In this document: piece by piece, positions 11,533-20,793 of the stretch
Layout of the letters: each line of letters opens with the position of its first letter
How positions within the stretch are numbered: the stretch's first letter is position 1
Assembly: GCF_963675165.1 (NCBI RefSeq)
Contig: NC_087386.1
Span: forward strand, 2,067,669-2,131,668
Source of the DNA: Halichondria panicea
Lineage: Eukaryota; Porifera; Demospongiae; Suberitida; Halichondriidae
Direction: 5' to 3'
DNA length: 64,000 nt
Notes under the pieces: generated by a model
Told to the model about the DNA's origin: nothing
The model's database searches: none
What the model saw: only the letters and a program-made list of their open reading frames with translations
Translations under genes and position numbers: made by a program

Positions 11533-14500
11533 ATGGCTGAACAATTAGCATTTCACAAGAAGAGGAGGACTGTAGTGAGGTCCTCTCTGACAAAGCTTAG
11601 TACCAAGTTGACAGAACTTGAGGCTAACCCACACGATCCCACTCTCCTAGAGAGCGCAAAGAATCTAGCTGAAAAGCTAAAAACTCTTGAACAACAGTTC
11701 AAAAATCACCAGCTTTCTATCATTGATCGCATTGAGGATGATAACCTAATGGAAGAGCAAGAAGCTCTCGACGAAAACGATGACGTAGTCTCTGGGTACA
11801 GTATCCGCATACAGCGCTTGATAACTGCAGCTACACCTTCTACCACGCCAGACACAATAAGGGTGGTTACGAAGCAATTAGCCCTGTTACAGGCCAAGGT
11901 GGAGTCCGTTTCTGAAACTATACACACGCTGGACGATGAAGAAGACGATTTGGTATATACCCTTGAAGAATACCGGGATCAAATGATCGAGATCAAGGTC
12001 GAGTTGACTAAATTGAACACATCTCTACTGACCTCAGATGCAGCACCCGAAGATGCTGTTATGAGAGACTTAGCCAAGACGGAAAGGACTGTTTTCACTT
12101 GCATTATCACCATTAAGAAACGCCTTTGTTCAATCAATGCCCCTGCTGCTATGCCAAGTGAAACCTCTGTGACCAAGCTACCAAAACTCGAATTACCGAC
12201 GTTTCAAGGAGACATTTTGCGATGGAAGAACTTTTGGGAGCAGTTCTGCGTATCTGTACACGAGCGAACAACCATTCCTAAAGAAGAGAAACTGATGTAC
12301 CTGCAAAATGCCATCAAAGACAAGACAGCAAAGAACATCATTGCTGGCCTCACCAAGTCAAGTGACCATTATGATGAAGCAATAAAATGTCTCAAGGAGA
12401 GATACGATCGCCCTCGTCAAATTCATCAAACGCACGTCCGTCACATCGTTGAAGTCCCAGCTCTCAGAGATGGTACTGGGAAGGAAATCCGTGCACTTCA
12501 TGATATAGTGACTCAACACCTTCGAGCCCTCAAGTCGCTAGGGCATGAACCGTCTCAAGCCTTTATCACTTCTCTGTTAGAGATGAAACTCGATTCGACC
12601 ACCATGTTCGAGTGGCAGAAACACAGTCAAGAACACTCTGACGTCCCAAACTATCAAGTATTGCTCGATTTTCTCAATCTAAGAGCGCAAGCGGCTGAAG
12701 CTGCTTCGACTGAAAAGAAACGTGCCTCAAGACCAGTTAATTCCATGTTCATAAATGCGACAACTCACTCTGACAACTGCGCAGCTTGTGGACAAGAGAA
12801 ACATCAACTGTACGCATGTTCCAAGTTTCGATCCCTATCACATGATGAGAAGATTGAACTGCTTCGATCAAAGAATCACTGCCTGAATTGTTTACGTCCT
12901 GGCCATTTTGTGAAGAAATGCAAGTCCTTGAACCATTGCAAACACTGCCAAAAACCGCACCATTCATTGCTCCACACGGACAAGGAAAAGCACACGGACA
13001 AGGAAAGATTGCCTGCTGGCACCTCAGAGTTTACTGACGCCACTTCGCTACATGTGTCAGTCAGTTCCAATATTTTGTTAATGACCTGTCAAGTCATGGT
13101 GGAAACTCCACAAGGGGTAGTCAAAGCACGAGCGCTGTTGGACACTGGATCCTCAGCATCATTCGTTTCCGAACGCCTAGCCCAAGCACTGCATCTACGA
13201 AGATCGACGCAAAATGCAAGGATATGTGGTATAGCAGGCTTGCAACATAGCGACGGGAAACAGTCAGTGACCCAAATTATCATATCGTCTATGCAATCAT
13301 CAGGAAAAAAGCACAAGGTCAATGCCTTCATAGTACCTCAGATTACTGGCGACATACCAATGTACCCGTCACCCCCTACTCAGAATTGGAAACACTTGGA
13401 CGGCCTTACTCTGGCAGATCCCGACTACAACAAAACTGGAAGAATTGACATCCTACTTGGAATAGGAGTATTCGTTGATGTGATACGCTTTGGTCGACGG
13501 TCCGGACCTCGTGATTCGCCCACAGCCCTCAACACAGAATTTGGATGGGTCCTGGCTGGAAGCACAGGCTCTCAAGACAACACAACATTAGTCACGACTC
13601 ACCTGACCTCCGTGCTGACAGGCGATGACATTCTTCGACAATTTTGGGAAGTAGAAGAAAAGGCAGTCCCCAACTGTACTCTCACCTTGGAGGAAAGATC
13701 TGCAATTGAGCATTTCCAAACGAATTACGTTCGTAAAGAAGATGGAAGGTTTATGGTTCCTTTGCCCAAGCGTCCCCAGGATTCTAAAATTGGTGAATCA
13801 CGAGCTCAAGCTGTTCGCCGCTTTCTATCCTTTGAACGGTCCATCCATTCAAAAGGAATATTTCCTGAAGTACGAAAGGTCATTGAGGAATACTTTGACG
13901 ATCAACATGCTGAAGAGGTCCCAACTGATGATCTGGAGAAACCTCAAGACAAAGTATTCTACCTCCCTATCCATGTCGTACACAAGGAATCCAGTACCAC
14001 CACTAAAGTCTGTGCTGTTTTTGATGCGTCTGCAACCACTTCTACCGGCACTTCTCTCAATTCCACTCTCATGGTTGGACCAACTGTACATCCACCACTT
14101 CTAGATGTCTTGATCCGCTTCAGAAATCATCGCATAGCAATGATCGCAGATGTGAGCCGAATGTATAGAGCCGTACTACTTACAGACAATGACAAGGATC
14201 TACATCGATTCGTCTGGCGGAACAGTATCGCAGAACCATTGAAGGATTATCGAATGACACGTGTTACCTTCGGTGTCTCAGCATCATCCTTTGTCGCAAA
14301 CATGTGCGTGAAACAAAATGCAATCGATCTCGAATCCGAGTACCCTTGTGCAGCTAAACAAGTACACACATCTTTCTATGTAGATGATTATCTTGGAGGC
14401 GCAGACTCGAGTCAGGAAGCTGTAAAGCTACAATTGGATATGCATGCCCTCTTCAAAAGGGGTGGATTTTTGTTACGAAAATGGAGTTCTAGTGATCCCT

Positions 14501-16974
14501 CTGTGTTGAAACGCATTCCAAAGGATCTGAGAGATTCTCAAGCTACAGTCGCATTATCAGAGTCCGACCAGTACACCAAGACGCTGGGAATCGAATGGAA
14601 TGCCTCTCATGACCATTTTCGTGTGAACGTGACGGAACTTCCACCTGTCGAATGCATGACTAAGAGATCTCTAGTTTCTGACGTTGCGAAGACATTCGAT
14701 GCATTGGGGTGGTATTCTCCCACCATCATCAAGGCTAAAATTCTCCTACAAATGCTTTGGCTCGAGAAAGTGGGCTGGGATGACCGTGTGCCAGACACCA
14801 TCCTTGAAGAATGGTCAAAGTGGAGACGTGAATTACCAATGCTCTCAACCCACCACATCTCACGATGCTACTACCCTAAGGAAGCCTCTATCGTATCTAC
14901 GCAGTTACATGGATTCTCCGATGCCTCAGAGAAGGCCTACTCAAGTGTTGTTTATCTCAGGATGGAAGACACTAATGGTGTCGTTTACACCTCACTCGTT
15001 ACCTCGAAGACTCGTGTTGCTCCGATCAAACGGCTCACAATACCAAGATTGGAGTTGAATGGAGCGTTGACCCTCGCACAGCAACTCTCTCACTGCAAGA
15101 ACGTTCTTGACATGCCATCAAGTTCTATACACGCTTGGACTGATTCTACTATTGTGTTGGCTTGGATTCAAGGAAATCCACGTCGTTTCAAGGTGTATGT
15201 GGGCAATCGTGTTGCTCAGATAATGGACCTGACACCGGCTGACTGTTGGAAACATGTTGCGAGTGAAGAAAATCCAGCCGATTGTGCATCTCGGGGACTA
15301 TTTCCCTCAGAGCTCATACACCACGACTTATGGTGGAACGGACCTTCATGGGTGAAGTTGCCTCTAACTCAGTGGCCCAAGAATGAAGCACCTGTCGATA
15401 TCAATGTTGATGATGGAGAATTGTGCACCACCGCTTGCAACTTAGTAATCACAGAAGACCCTCTCATACCTATCGACAAGTTCTCCTCCTTTGATTGCTA
15501 CAAGCGAGTAATTGCCTGGATTATGCGATTCGTCCACAACTTCAAGGCAAAGAACTTCAAGGCAAAGCCTCAAGGTTTACAACCCAAGAATGGTTGTCTG
15601 ACTACACAGGAGCTAAAACAAGCTAATGATTATCTCTACTCGGTCATCCAAACAGCCAATTTCCCAAACGAATTGAGAATTCTGAAGACAAAATCCCAGA
15701 AGCTTCCGATTTCGAGCAAGATACGTTCTCTTAATCCAACCATTGATGATACTGGAATTGTCAGAGTTGGAGGAAGACAACAGAAAGCGAAGTTCTCCTA
15801 TAATAGCCGGCATCCAGTTATACTCGACTCAAAACACCCTCTCGTCAAATTGCTGATACGATCTGAACATAAGCGTCTACTACATGGTGGATCACTACTC
15901 GTTTCTTCCTCCCTGTTCCGGAATTTTCACCTGCTTGGTGGACACAGAGCCATCCGATCGATAATCCGACAATGTGTTATTTGCAGGCGTCAAGCACCCA
16001 AACCAAGTCCTCAGATGATGGGACAATTGCCCACTGAACGAATCACACCGGACATTGTCTTCGAGAATGTTGGATTGGATTATGCTGGCCCCTTGTATCT
16101 CAAACGTGGTTCTGTACGCAAACCAATCATCTTGAAGTCCTATGTGTGCGTCTTCGTGTCGATGTCCGTAAAGGCAGTTCATCTGGAACTTGTCTCTGAT
16201 CTCACCACAGAGTCTTTCATAGCCTGTCTGCGAAGATTTATTGCTAGAAGAGGAAAGCCTACCTCGATATGGAGTGACCACGGCACCAATTTTGTGGGTG
16301 CCAATCGTGTGCTGAAGGAACTACATGCTCTCCTACTCTCAAATCAAACCATACACGACTTTTGCTCAACTCAAGGGATCGATTGGCATTTCATCCCTGA
16401 ACGTGCACCTCACTTTGGAGGTTTATGGGAAGCAGCTGTGAAGAGCTTCAAGACTCATTTGACAAAAGTAGTTGGAAATTCTAAACTCGATTTCGAAGAG
16501 ATGTGTACCGTCCTTACTCAAGTAGAAGCGTGCCTAAACAGCCGACCACTAGGCAACATTCCTCACAATGACGATGAAGGTATCGAAATGTTGACGCCAG
16601 GACACTTCCTGATCGGCAGACCTGTACAAGCTATACCTGACCATCCTCAATCTTCTCAACCTCAGAATGTTCTTCGAAGATGGTATTTGTGCCAAAGTCT
16701 CGTTCGTCACTTCTGGGAAAGATGGAGAAAGGAATACCTCGTTGCACTTCGTAAGTATTCCAAGTGGAAGCACCCTAGTAAAAACCTTTGTGTTGGAGAT
16801 GTTGTTGTTCTTAAAGAGGATAATTTAGTGACTTCTCAGTGGCCTCTGGCTCGTATCATGGAGACGAACGCCGGAGCCGATGGACTAGTTCGCGTGGTTA
16901 CACTCAAGACCAAAGACGGAATCTACAAACGACCTGTTACCAAAGTCGCATTACTTCTACCATGCGAGAACTAA
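11533..16974 (+). CDS. BEL/Pao gag-pol polyprotein, 1813 residues, intact
   Basis: Single open frame from ATG to TAA. Domains in order: coiled-coil gag region (1-210); DUF1759-type gag (about 217-370, LPTFQGDILRWKNFWEQF); C2HC-like zinc knuckles (about 416-478, CLNCLRPGHFVKKC); DUF1758-type aspartic protease with DTGSSAS (about 537); Pao-type reverse transcriptase with IADVSRMYRAV and YVDD (about 950); RNase H-like region with FSDASEKAY (about 1128) and AWTDSTIVLAW; integrase with an HHCC zinc domain (HGG to CVICRR, about 1446-1485), catalytic aspartates in GLDYAGP and WSDHGTNF (about 1580) and glutamate in FGGLWEAAV; a C-terminal DUF5641-like domain (LRRWYLCQSLVRHFWERW). All catalytic motifs are present and there is no internal stop. 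It would copy the element through RNA in cytoplasmic particles and insert the cDNA into the genome. There is no envelope gene. Confidence 0.95.
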   Translation: MAEQLAFHKKRRTVVRSSLTKLSTKLTELEANPHDPTLLESAKNLAEKLKTLEQQFKNHQLSIIDRIEDDNLMEEQEALDENDDVVSGYSIRIQRLITAATPSTTPDTIRVVTKQLALLQAKVESVSETIHTLDDEEDDLVYTLEEYRDQMIEIKVELTKLNTSLLTSDAAPEDAVMRDLAKTERTVFTCIITIKKRLCSINAPAAMPSETSVTKLPKLELPTFQGDILRWKNFWEQFCVSVHERTTIPKEEKLMYLQNAIKDKTAKNIIAGLTKSSDHYDEAIKCLKERYDRPRQIHQTHVRHIVEVPALRDGTGKEIRALHDIVTQHLRALKSLGHEPSQAFITSLLEMKLDSTTMFEWQKHSQEHSDVPNYQVLLDFLNLRAQAAEAASTEKKRASRPVNSMFINATTHSDNCAACGQEKHQLYACSKFRSLSHDEKIELLRSKNHCLNCLRPGHFVKKCKSLNHCKHCQKPHHSLLHTDKEKHTDKERLPAGTSEFTDATSLHVSVSSNILLMTCQVMVETPQGVVKARALLDTGSSASFVSERLAQALHLRRSTQNARICGIAGLQHSDGKQSVTQIIISSMQSSGKKHKVNAFIVPQITGDIPMYPSPPTQNWKHLDGLTLADPDYNKTGRIDILLGIGVFVDVIRFGRRSGPRDSPTALNTEFGWVLAGSTGSQDNTTLVTTHLTSVLTGDDILRQFWEVEEKAVPNCTLTLEERSAIEHFQTNYVRKEDGRFMVPLPKRPQDSKIGESRAQAVRRFLSFERSIHSKGIFPEVRKVIEEYFDDQHAEEVPTDDLEKPQDKVFYLPIHVVHKESSTTTKVCAVFDASATTSTGTSLNSTLMVGPTVHPPLLDVLIRFRNHRIAMIADVSRMYRAVLLTDNDKDLHRFVWRNSIAEPLKDYRMTRVTFGVSASSFVANMCVKQNAIDLESEYPCAAKQVHTSFYVDDYLGGADSSQEAVKLQLDMHALFKRGGFLLRKWSSSDPSVLKRIPKDLRDSQATVALSESDQYTKTLGIEWNASHDHFRVNVTELPPVECMTKRSLVSDVAKTFDALGWYSPTIIKAKILLQMLWLEKVGWDDRVPDTILEEWSKWRRELPMLSTHHISRCYYPKEASIVSTQLHGFSDASEKAYSSVVYLRMEDTNGVVYTSLVTSKTRVAPIKRLTIPRLELNGALTLAQQLSHCKNVLDMPSSSIHAWTDSTIVLAWIQGNPRRFKVYVGNRVAQIMDLTPADCWKHVASEENPADCASRGLFPSELIHHDLWWNGPSWVKLPLTQWPKNEAPVDINVDDGELCTTACNLVITEDPLIPIDKFSSFDCYKRVIAWIMRFVHNFKAKNFKAKPQGLQPKNGCLTTQELKQANDYLYSVIQTANFPNELRILKTKSQKLPISSKIRSLNPTIDDTGIVRVGGRQQKAKFSYNSRHPVILDSKHPLVKLLIRSEHKRLLHGGSLLVSSSLFRNFHLLGGHRAIRSIIRQCVICRRQAPKPSPQMMGQLPTERITPDIVFENVGLDYAGPLYLKRGSVRKPIILKSYVCVFVSMSVKAVHLELVSDLTTESFIACLRRFIARRGKPTSIWSDHGTNFVGANRVLKELHALLLSNQTIHDFCSTQGIDWHFIPERAPHFGGLWEAAVKSFKTHLTKVVGNSKLDFEEMCTVLTQVEACLNSRPLGNIPHNDDEGIEMLTPGHFLIGRPVQAIPDHPQSSQPQNVLRRWYLCQSLVRHFWERWRKEYLVALRKYSKWKHPSKNLCVGDVVVLKEDNLVTSQWPLARIMETNAGADGLVRVVTLKTKDGIYKRPVTKVALLLPCEN

Positions 16975-17048
16975 TTAACTATTTACATTGAACGAACAGT
17001 TTTTTTTCTTTTGTGGCTTTCTAAGACAGTAGGTCTTGGCCGGCAGAA

Positions 17049-17190
17049 TGTCTACGTGTATTGTTAGATGGTAAAGGTCGTCATCTTAATTTTTGTATTT
17101 TAGTCATAATATTGAATGAAAATGGACTCACATGTCAAAGTTTTAGTCTAAGTTAATCTGATTGCATCCAAGTGAGGAACCGCATAAACA
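17049..17190 (+). repeat. 3' LTR of BEL element
   Basis: 142-bp direct repeat of 11237-11378, followed by the GGTAG target duplication. The sequence just upstream (ggtcttggccggcagaa) is only weakly purine-rich, so the polypurine tract is not obvious. Confidence 0.95.
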
Positions 17191-17462
17191 GGTAGTCATG
17201 GTCGCTTCATTTGTGAGTAAAATATTAGTGGTCCAGTGTTCAACCACGTATTCCCCAGCTATACGGTATAATTCAAGACTGCATGTGTAATTTGATAGTG
17301 GATATGTTTTAGCAGGGGAGGGGGGACATGCATCATCAGTCACATTGCATGCAATGGAATGTGTGGCATACAATGTTTACGTTAGGCTAACATTTCAGTG
17401 TAGCTATGGTGCCTGTGGTAGATCTACTGTTGTGCTTCTCTATAGCAAACTCACTAGTAATC

Positions 17463-17750
17463 TCGAATATGAAAAATGTTTGCATTAATTTTGCTGCATG
17501 CAGGCTAGCCTTGATTCCAGGCCGATTAAAATACGTATTTTAATCGGCCTTGAATCGAGGCTACATGCAGGCAGACTCGCAGGGAAACTCAAAGAGTGGG
17601 AAATGATCGACCATTTTTGCTATAATGGATGCTTGAATATGAAAAATGCTTGCATTAATTTTGCTGCATGCAGGCAGACTCGCAGGGAAACTCAAAGAGT
17701 GGGAAATGATCGACCATTTTTGCTATAATGGATGCCAAAAATTTAAATTA
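17463..17750. repeat. Tandem duplication of about 105 bp with foldback insert
   Basis: The segment from gaatatgaaaaatgttgca-like sequence through gggaaatgatcgaccatttt occurs twice in a row. The first unit is interrupted at catgcaggc by the 58-bp foldback at 17506-17563; the second unit preserves the uninterrupted site. Confidence 0.75.
17506..17563. mobile_element. 58-bp foldback element with 9-bp target duplication
   Basis: Near-perfect palindrome starting tagccttgattccaggccg and ending in its inverse, cggccttgaatcgaggcta. It is flanked by catgcaggc at 17497-17505 and 17564-17572. The adjacent tandem unit (near 17667) has a single catgcaggc with no insert, a direct empty-site control. A relative with a 10-bp duplication lies at 45996-46099. 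A 9-10 bp duplication is typical of Mutator-type elements. Confidence 0.8.
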
Positions 17751-17819
17751 ATGGATGCTGCATGTAGAGCCTTGCAGCTCTCTTCTCACTCTTGCAGCTA
17801 CCAATATAGCTAGCGTTCT

Positions 17820-18060
17820 AGTGCAGAGCTAACTACTAAGTAGACTCTATATGGACAAGTTTTGCTACGCACTCTTCTGAAAGGCTGCATTGGCATTCCA
17901 AGTAAGCAAAACTAGGCATAACTCGAGAACGAAACATTATTTTGCAAATCCACGGAACTGCTCACTTGCATCCTTGAGCAGCTGTAGCAGTCTACATAGA
18001 CAGACACACACACACAAACACACTATACCGCTTGCGCATGCACATCGAGGCATATAATTA
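17820..18060. repeat. Dispersed repeat related to 36480-36760
   Basis: Words such as actaggcataactcgagaa, an acagacacacac tract and gcatgcacatcgaggcat recur in related form in the insert that interrupts the CAP pseudogene at 35957-36761. No ORF of note. Confidence 0.5.
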
Positions 18061-18107
18061 TGTAAGAAGCATGCATGGCTGCTTCATGTCAATATTCATT
18101 CTCAAAA

Positions 18108-18490
18108 TTGAGTGCAGATGGGTGGCTTTGTGCGTGGTGTGTGTCTGAGTGCATATAATTGAGTGAGTGCTCAGCTATCTTTCAACACAATATATAGGTT
18201 AATATAAGATAAATGTATGTGTCATAATTGTTAGTACAAAGTTGCGTGCAGATGAGGTGGCTTTGTTCTTGGTGTGTGTCTCTGAGTGCATATAATTGAG
18301 TGAGTGCTCAGCTATGTGTGCATGTGCTACCTCTCAAGGCTAATAGGATAAATCCTGTATATGTGTCTGAATATAGTAAATTCCACAAAGTTGAGTGCAG
18401 ATTAGTTGGGCTTTGTGCTTGGTGTGTGTATCTAAGTGCATATAATTGAGTGAGTGCACAGCTATGTGTGCTCGGCTGATGTATATATGG
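18108..18490 (+). promoter_or_regulatory. Triplicated upstream block of the CAP gene family
   Basis: The block gttgagtgcagatg...ggctttgtgcgtggtgtgtg...gagtgcatata occurs three times here (about 18111, 18245, 18392). It occurs once upstream of the other CAP copies: about 20511, 22168, 23799, 24191 (degenerate), 38198 and 39652. Its position and persistence suggest a proximal regulatory region; this is inferred from conservation only. Confidence 0.5.
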
Positions 18491-18619
18491 GAGGTCCATA
18501 CCTCTCAATGCAATGTAGGCTAATAGTATGTGTCTATATATGATTTAACAACTCTATAATTGCTAGTAATATAATCTTTCTGTGCATGCATGTAAGATTC
18601 AGCGTAACAGATCATTGAG

Positions 18620-18626
18620 TATAAAA
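18620..18626 (+). promoter_or_regulatory. TATA box of CAP gene 1
   Basis: TATAAAA lies 84 bp before the ATG in the context attgagtataaaagcaact. The same box occurs in the same context before the other CAP copies (20712, 22364, 23999, 24391, 42391), while the copy at 38400 has changed to tatagaa. Confidence 0.75.
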
Positions 18627-18709
18627 GCAACTAAGCTTCGATCTGCTCAATCCAAAGTCAACTGCATATCATCAGTTTGCCTATATATAACGGTTACACC
18701 ACTAAGGCA

Positions 18710-20264
18710 ATGAAGACAGGAATCGTTTTTTGTTACCTTCTAGCCGGCATTGTCCTCTGTATTGGGACGGCTAGCGGAACGGTTGTCAGCCTGAGTGATG
18801 CTGACAAGTCATTGATCGTCAAAACTCACAATGATATCCGGAGTGATGTGTCCCCTACTGCAGCCAATATGATTAAACTTGTAAGTCAATACACACACAC
18901 ATATATACACATGCACACACACACAACCACCCCCTCACACACACACACACACACACATGCAGGAGTGGAGCGATGTGCTTGCCAATATTGCACATACACA
19001 TGCTGAAAAGTGCACATATGCTCACAGCGACAAAACTGAAAGAAACAAAGCAGGTGCTCCTTCTTTCTCTTCAGTCGGTGAAAACATCTTAGCAGGCGTT
19101 TTCTACAAAATCGACTATCAGGATCTTATCAACAACCAATGGGGGGCAGAAAAGCAGCATTATAGTTACCCCAATTGTAACTCAGGCGAAGACTGTGGTC
19201 ATTACACCCAGGTAAGATGAGATATACGTGTATACCATGCATGTATATAATTATATAGGGAGGTATATAAATTATAGCATGATATTTTAATTTACATGTA
19301 TAGATAGCCTGGGCCAAAACAACCCATGTTGGATGTGCCGTTGCCGACTGTCCTTTTTATATTCCGGGTTACCGTTTAACAATACTTGTGTGCAACTATG
19401 GACCGGCGTGAGTTATTCATTGCATTGGTCGTCTATTTCTATAATATATATATATATACGTATTTATAGCATTATAATTAACATGCAAGGCTCTAATAAC
19501 GAAACCATTTGTTTCAATGCAGGGGTAACTTTGATGGAGAGAAACCGTACATACAAGGATCCTCGTGCACCCAGTGTCCAGCTGGCTTAAACACGTGCAG
19601 TAATAAATTGTGCTCTTCTGGTTCAACTGTTGGTGAGTAGCTTCCTATATAAGCTATAGCTGCATACATTGTACATGACTTGTACACTATATAGCTCCTT
19701 ACAAAGTTGCAGGATTGCCATACTATAAGGCCACTGTTAGTTACATACTTGTTTCAGATCAACCTCCCTCCTCGGTTTTGCTCACCTCCTCAATTAAGTC
19801 ATTATTACTGATGTCAGCCATTATTTGAGGTCATAGTCCTTTTTTTTGCTGACATTGCATTATTTTACCATGTGTGCCATGTGCAAGTTGCATTGTGCAC
19901 CAAAAAGCCAGTGCGTAAAAAAAATTTATGTTCAGACTCCGTCCTTTGTGAATTTTCGTCAGTTAAAAAAATAGGATATGACGTCATCAAATAATGGGAT
20001 AATGAGTAATGAAGACCTCCCTCCCTCATCGGGGTTGAGCTAGTATTCTCATCTGAAACAAGTATGCAACTATAACAGTGGCCTAACCTTGGTAAACCAG
20101 TGCTAGTACACACCATAATTATAGTTGGCATAATATTATATATATATATATAGATACGCCAATAGTAAATTTCTGTTATTCTCCTCACAGACACCTCTTC
20201 CAGTCAAGAGGCCTTCATTCAGCTCATCATGAACATGATGGAGGCTGAGAGAGAAAGGGAATGA
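18710..20264 (+). CDS. Secreted CAP (SCP/PR-1-like) protein 1, five exons, intact
   Basis: Exons 18710-18880, 18963-19211, 19304-19407, 19523-19632 and 20191-20264 join in frame to 235 residues. The signal peptide is residues 1 to about 23 (MKTGIVFCYLLAGIVLCIG). CAP signatures are visible: THNDIRSDV (about 39), GENI, the CAP1 box GHYTQ spanning exons 2-3 with IAW, HVGCAVADC, and the CAP2 box CNYGPAGNF. A short cysteine-rich tail (CTQCPAG...CSNKLC) and a polar C-terminal helix follow. CAP proteins are secreted and act outside the cell in varied roles including sterol binding; the specific role here is unknown. The gene has a TATA box at 18620 and the triplicated upstream block. It is the best preserved member of the cluster. 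Confidence 0.88.
18881..18962 (+). repeat. (CA)n microsatellite filling CAP intron 1
   Basis: The 82-bp intron is almost entirely CA repeats between gtaagtca and catgcag. Matching CA-rich introns are found in CAP copies at 20970, 22621, 24645, 35791, 38634 and 42648. Confidence 0.85.
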
Positions 20265-20511
20265 AACAATGTCGTAGCTATGAACATATGAACATGAAGT
20301 TAGTGAGTAGCTGTATACCAATTAGTGGTTTGTAGTTCCGAAACACATGGTAGGATCAGTCGTGCGTATAGTTTCTTTTTAGTTCATATCATTTAATTGC
20401 AGTGTAGCTGCTCTAACCGATACAATGATTGTTGTCTAGTTTGGTTGACCTTGAATTTAGTACATAAATGCTGATAATACTTATTGTAGCTTTATGTCAA
20501 TATTCTCAAAG

Positions 20512-20560
20512 TTGAGTGCAGATGATTGGCTCTGTGCGTGGTGTGTGTCTGAGTGCATAT
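20512..20560 (+). promoter_or_regulatory. CAP upstream block, single copy
   Basis: One copy of the gttgagtgcagatgattggc / ggtgtgtgtctgagtgcata block about 280 bp before the CAP copy at 20794, at the same spacing as in other members. Confidence 0.45.
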
Positions 20561-20793
20561 TATGATGGGAGCTTAATGATCTGATGTGTTCGTTGGGTCC
20601 ATATGTCGTTCCACTGAATTAACAACTGCTAGTAATACAATCTTTCTGTGTACGTATGTTATTACGTAAGATGCAGCGTCTCAGTCGATTAATTGCTGGC
20701 GGTCATTGAGTTATAAAGCAGCAGCTAAAATTTTTCTTGATTCAAAGTTTCAACTGCAAATCATCACTTCCAAATGGTTACAGCACTACGAAA

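Larger units (their letters stand above)
11237..17190 (+). mobile_element. Complete BEL/Pao LTR retrotransposon
   Basis: It is bounded by two 142-bp direct LTRs that begin TG and end CA and look identical by eye. The flanking GGTAG at 11232-11236 and 17191-17195 is a 5-bp target duplication, normal for this superfamily. It carries a primer-binding-like site after the 5' LTR and a single long gag-pol frame. Intact coding, matching LTRs and a perfect target duplication point to a recent insertion. It landed in an older MITE, whose halves flank it. The LTRs are very short compared with the several hundred bp usual for BEL elements. Confidence 0.95.
10484..17266. mobile_element. taccgtatagcgg MITE split by two later insertions
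   Basis: The left end begins at 10484 (taccgtatagcgg, then a poly-G run) and the family's later segments resume as gctgcttgcactgcag at 11205-11220 and ggtcgcttcatttgtgag at 17200, ending near the ctatacggta at 17259-17266. Between them are an unassigned 0.6 kb insert (about 10576-11204) and the BEL retrotransposon. The order is inferred by comparison with the uninterrupted copy at 1507-1690. Confidence 0.45.

Noticed and set aside
13706-14104. Other-frame ORFs within the BEL polyprotein
   Set aside because: They are shadows of the intact gag-pol frame, which has family motifs throughout.
11000-17300. An envelope gene that would make the BEL element virus-like
   Set aside because: The pol frame ends 75 bp before the 3' LTR, leaving no room for one.
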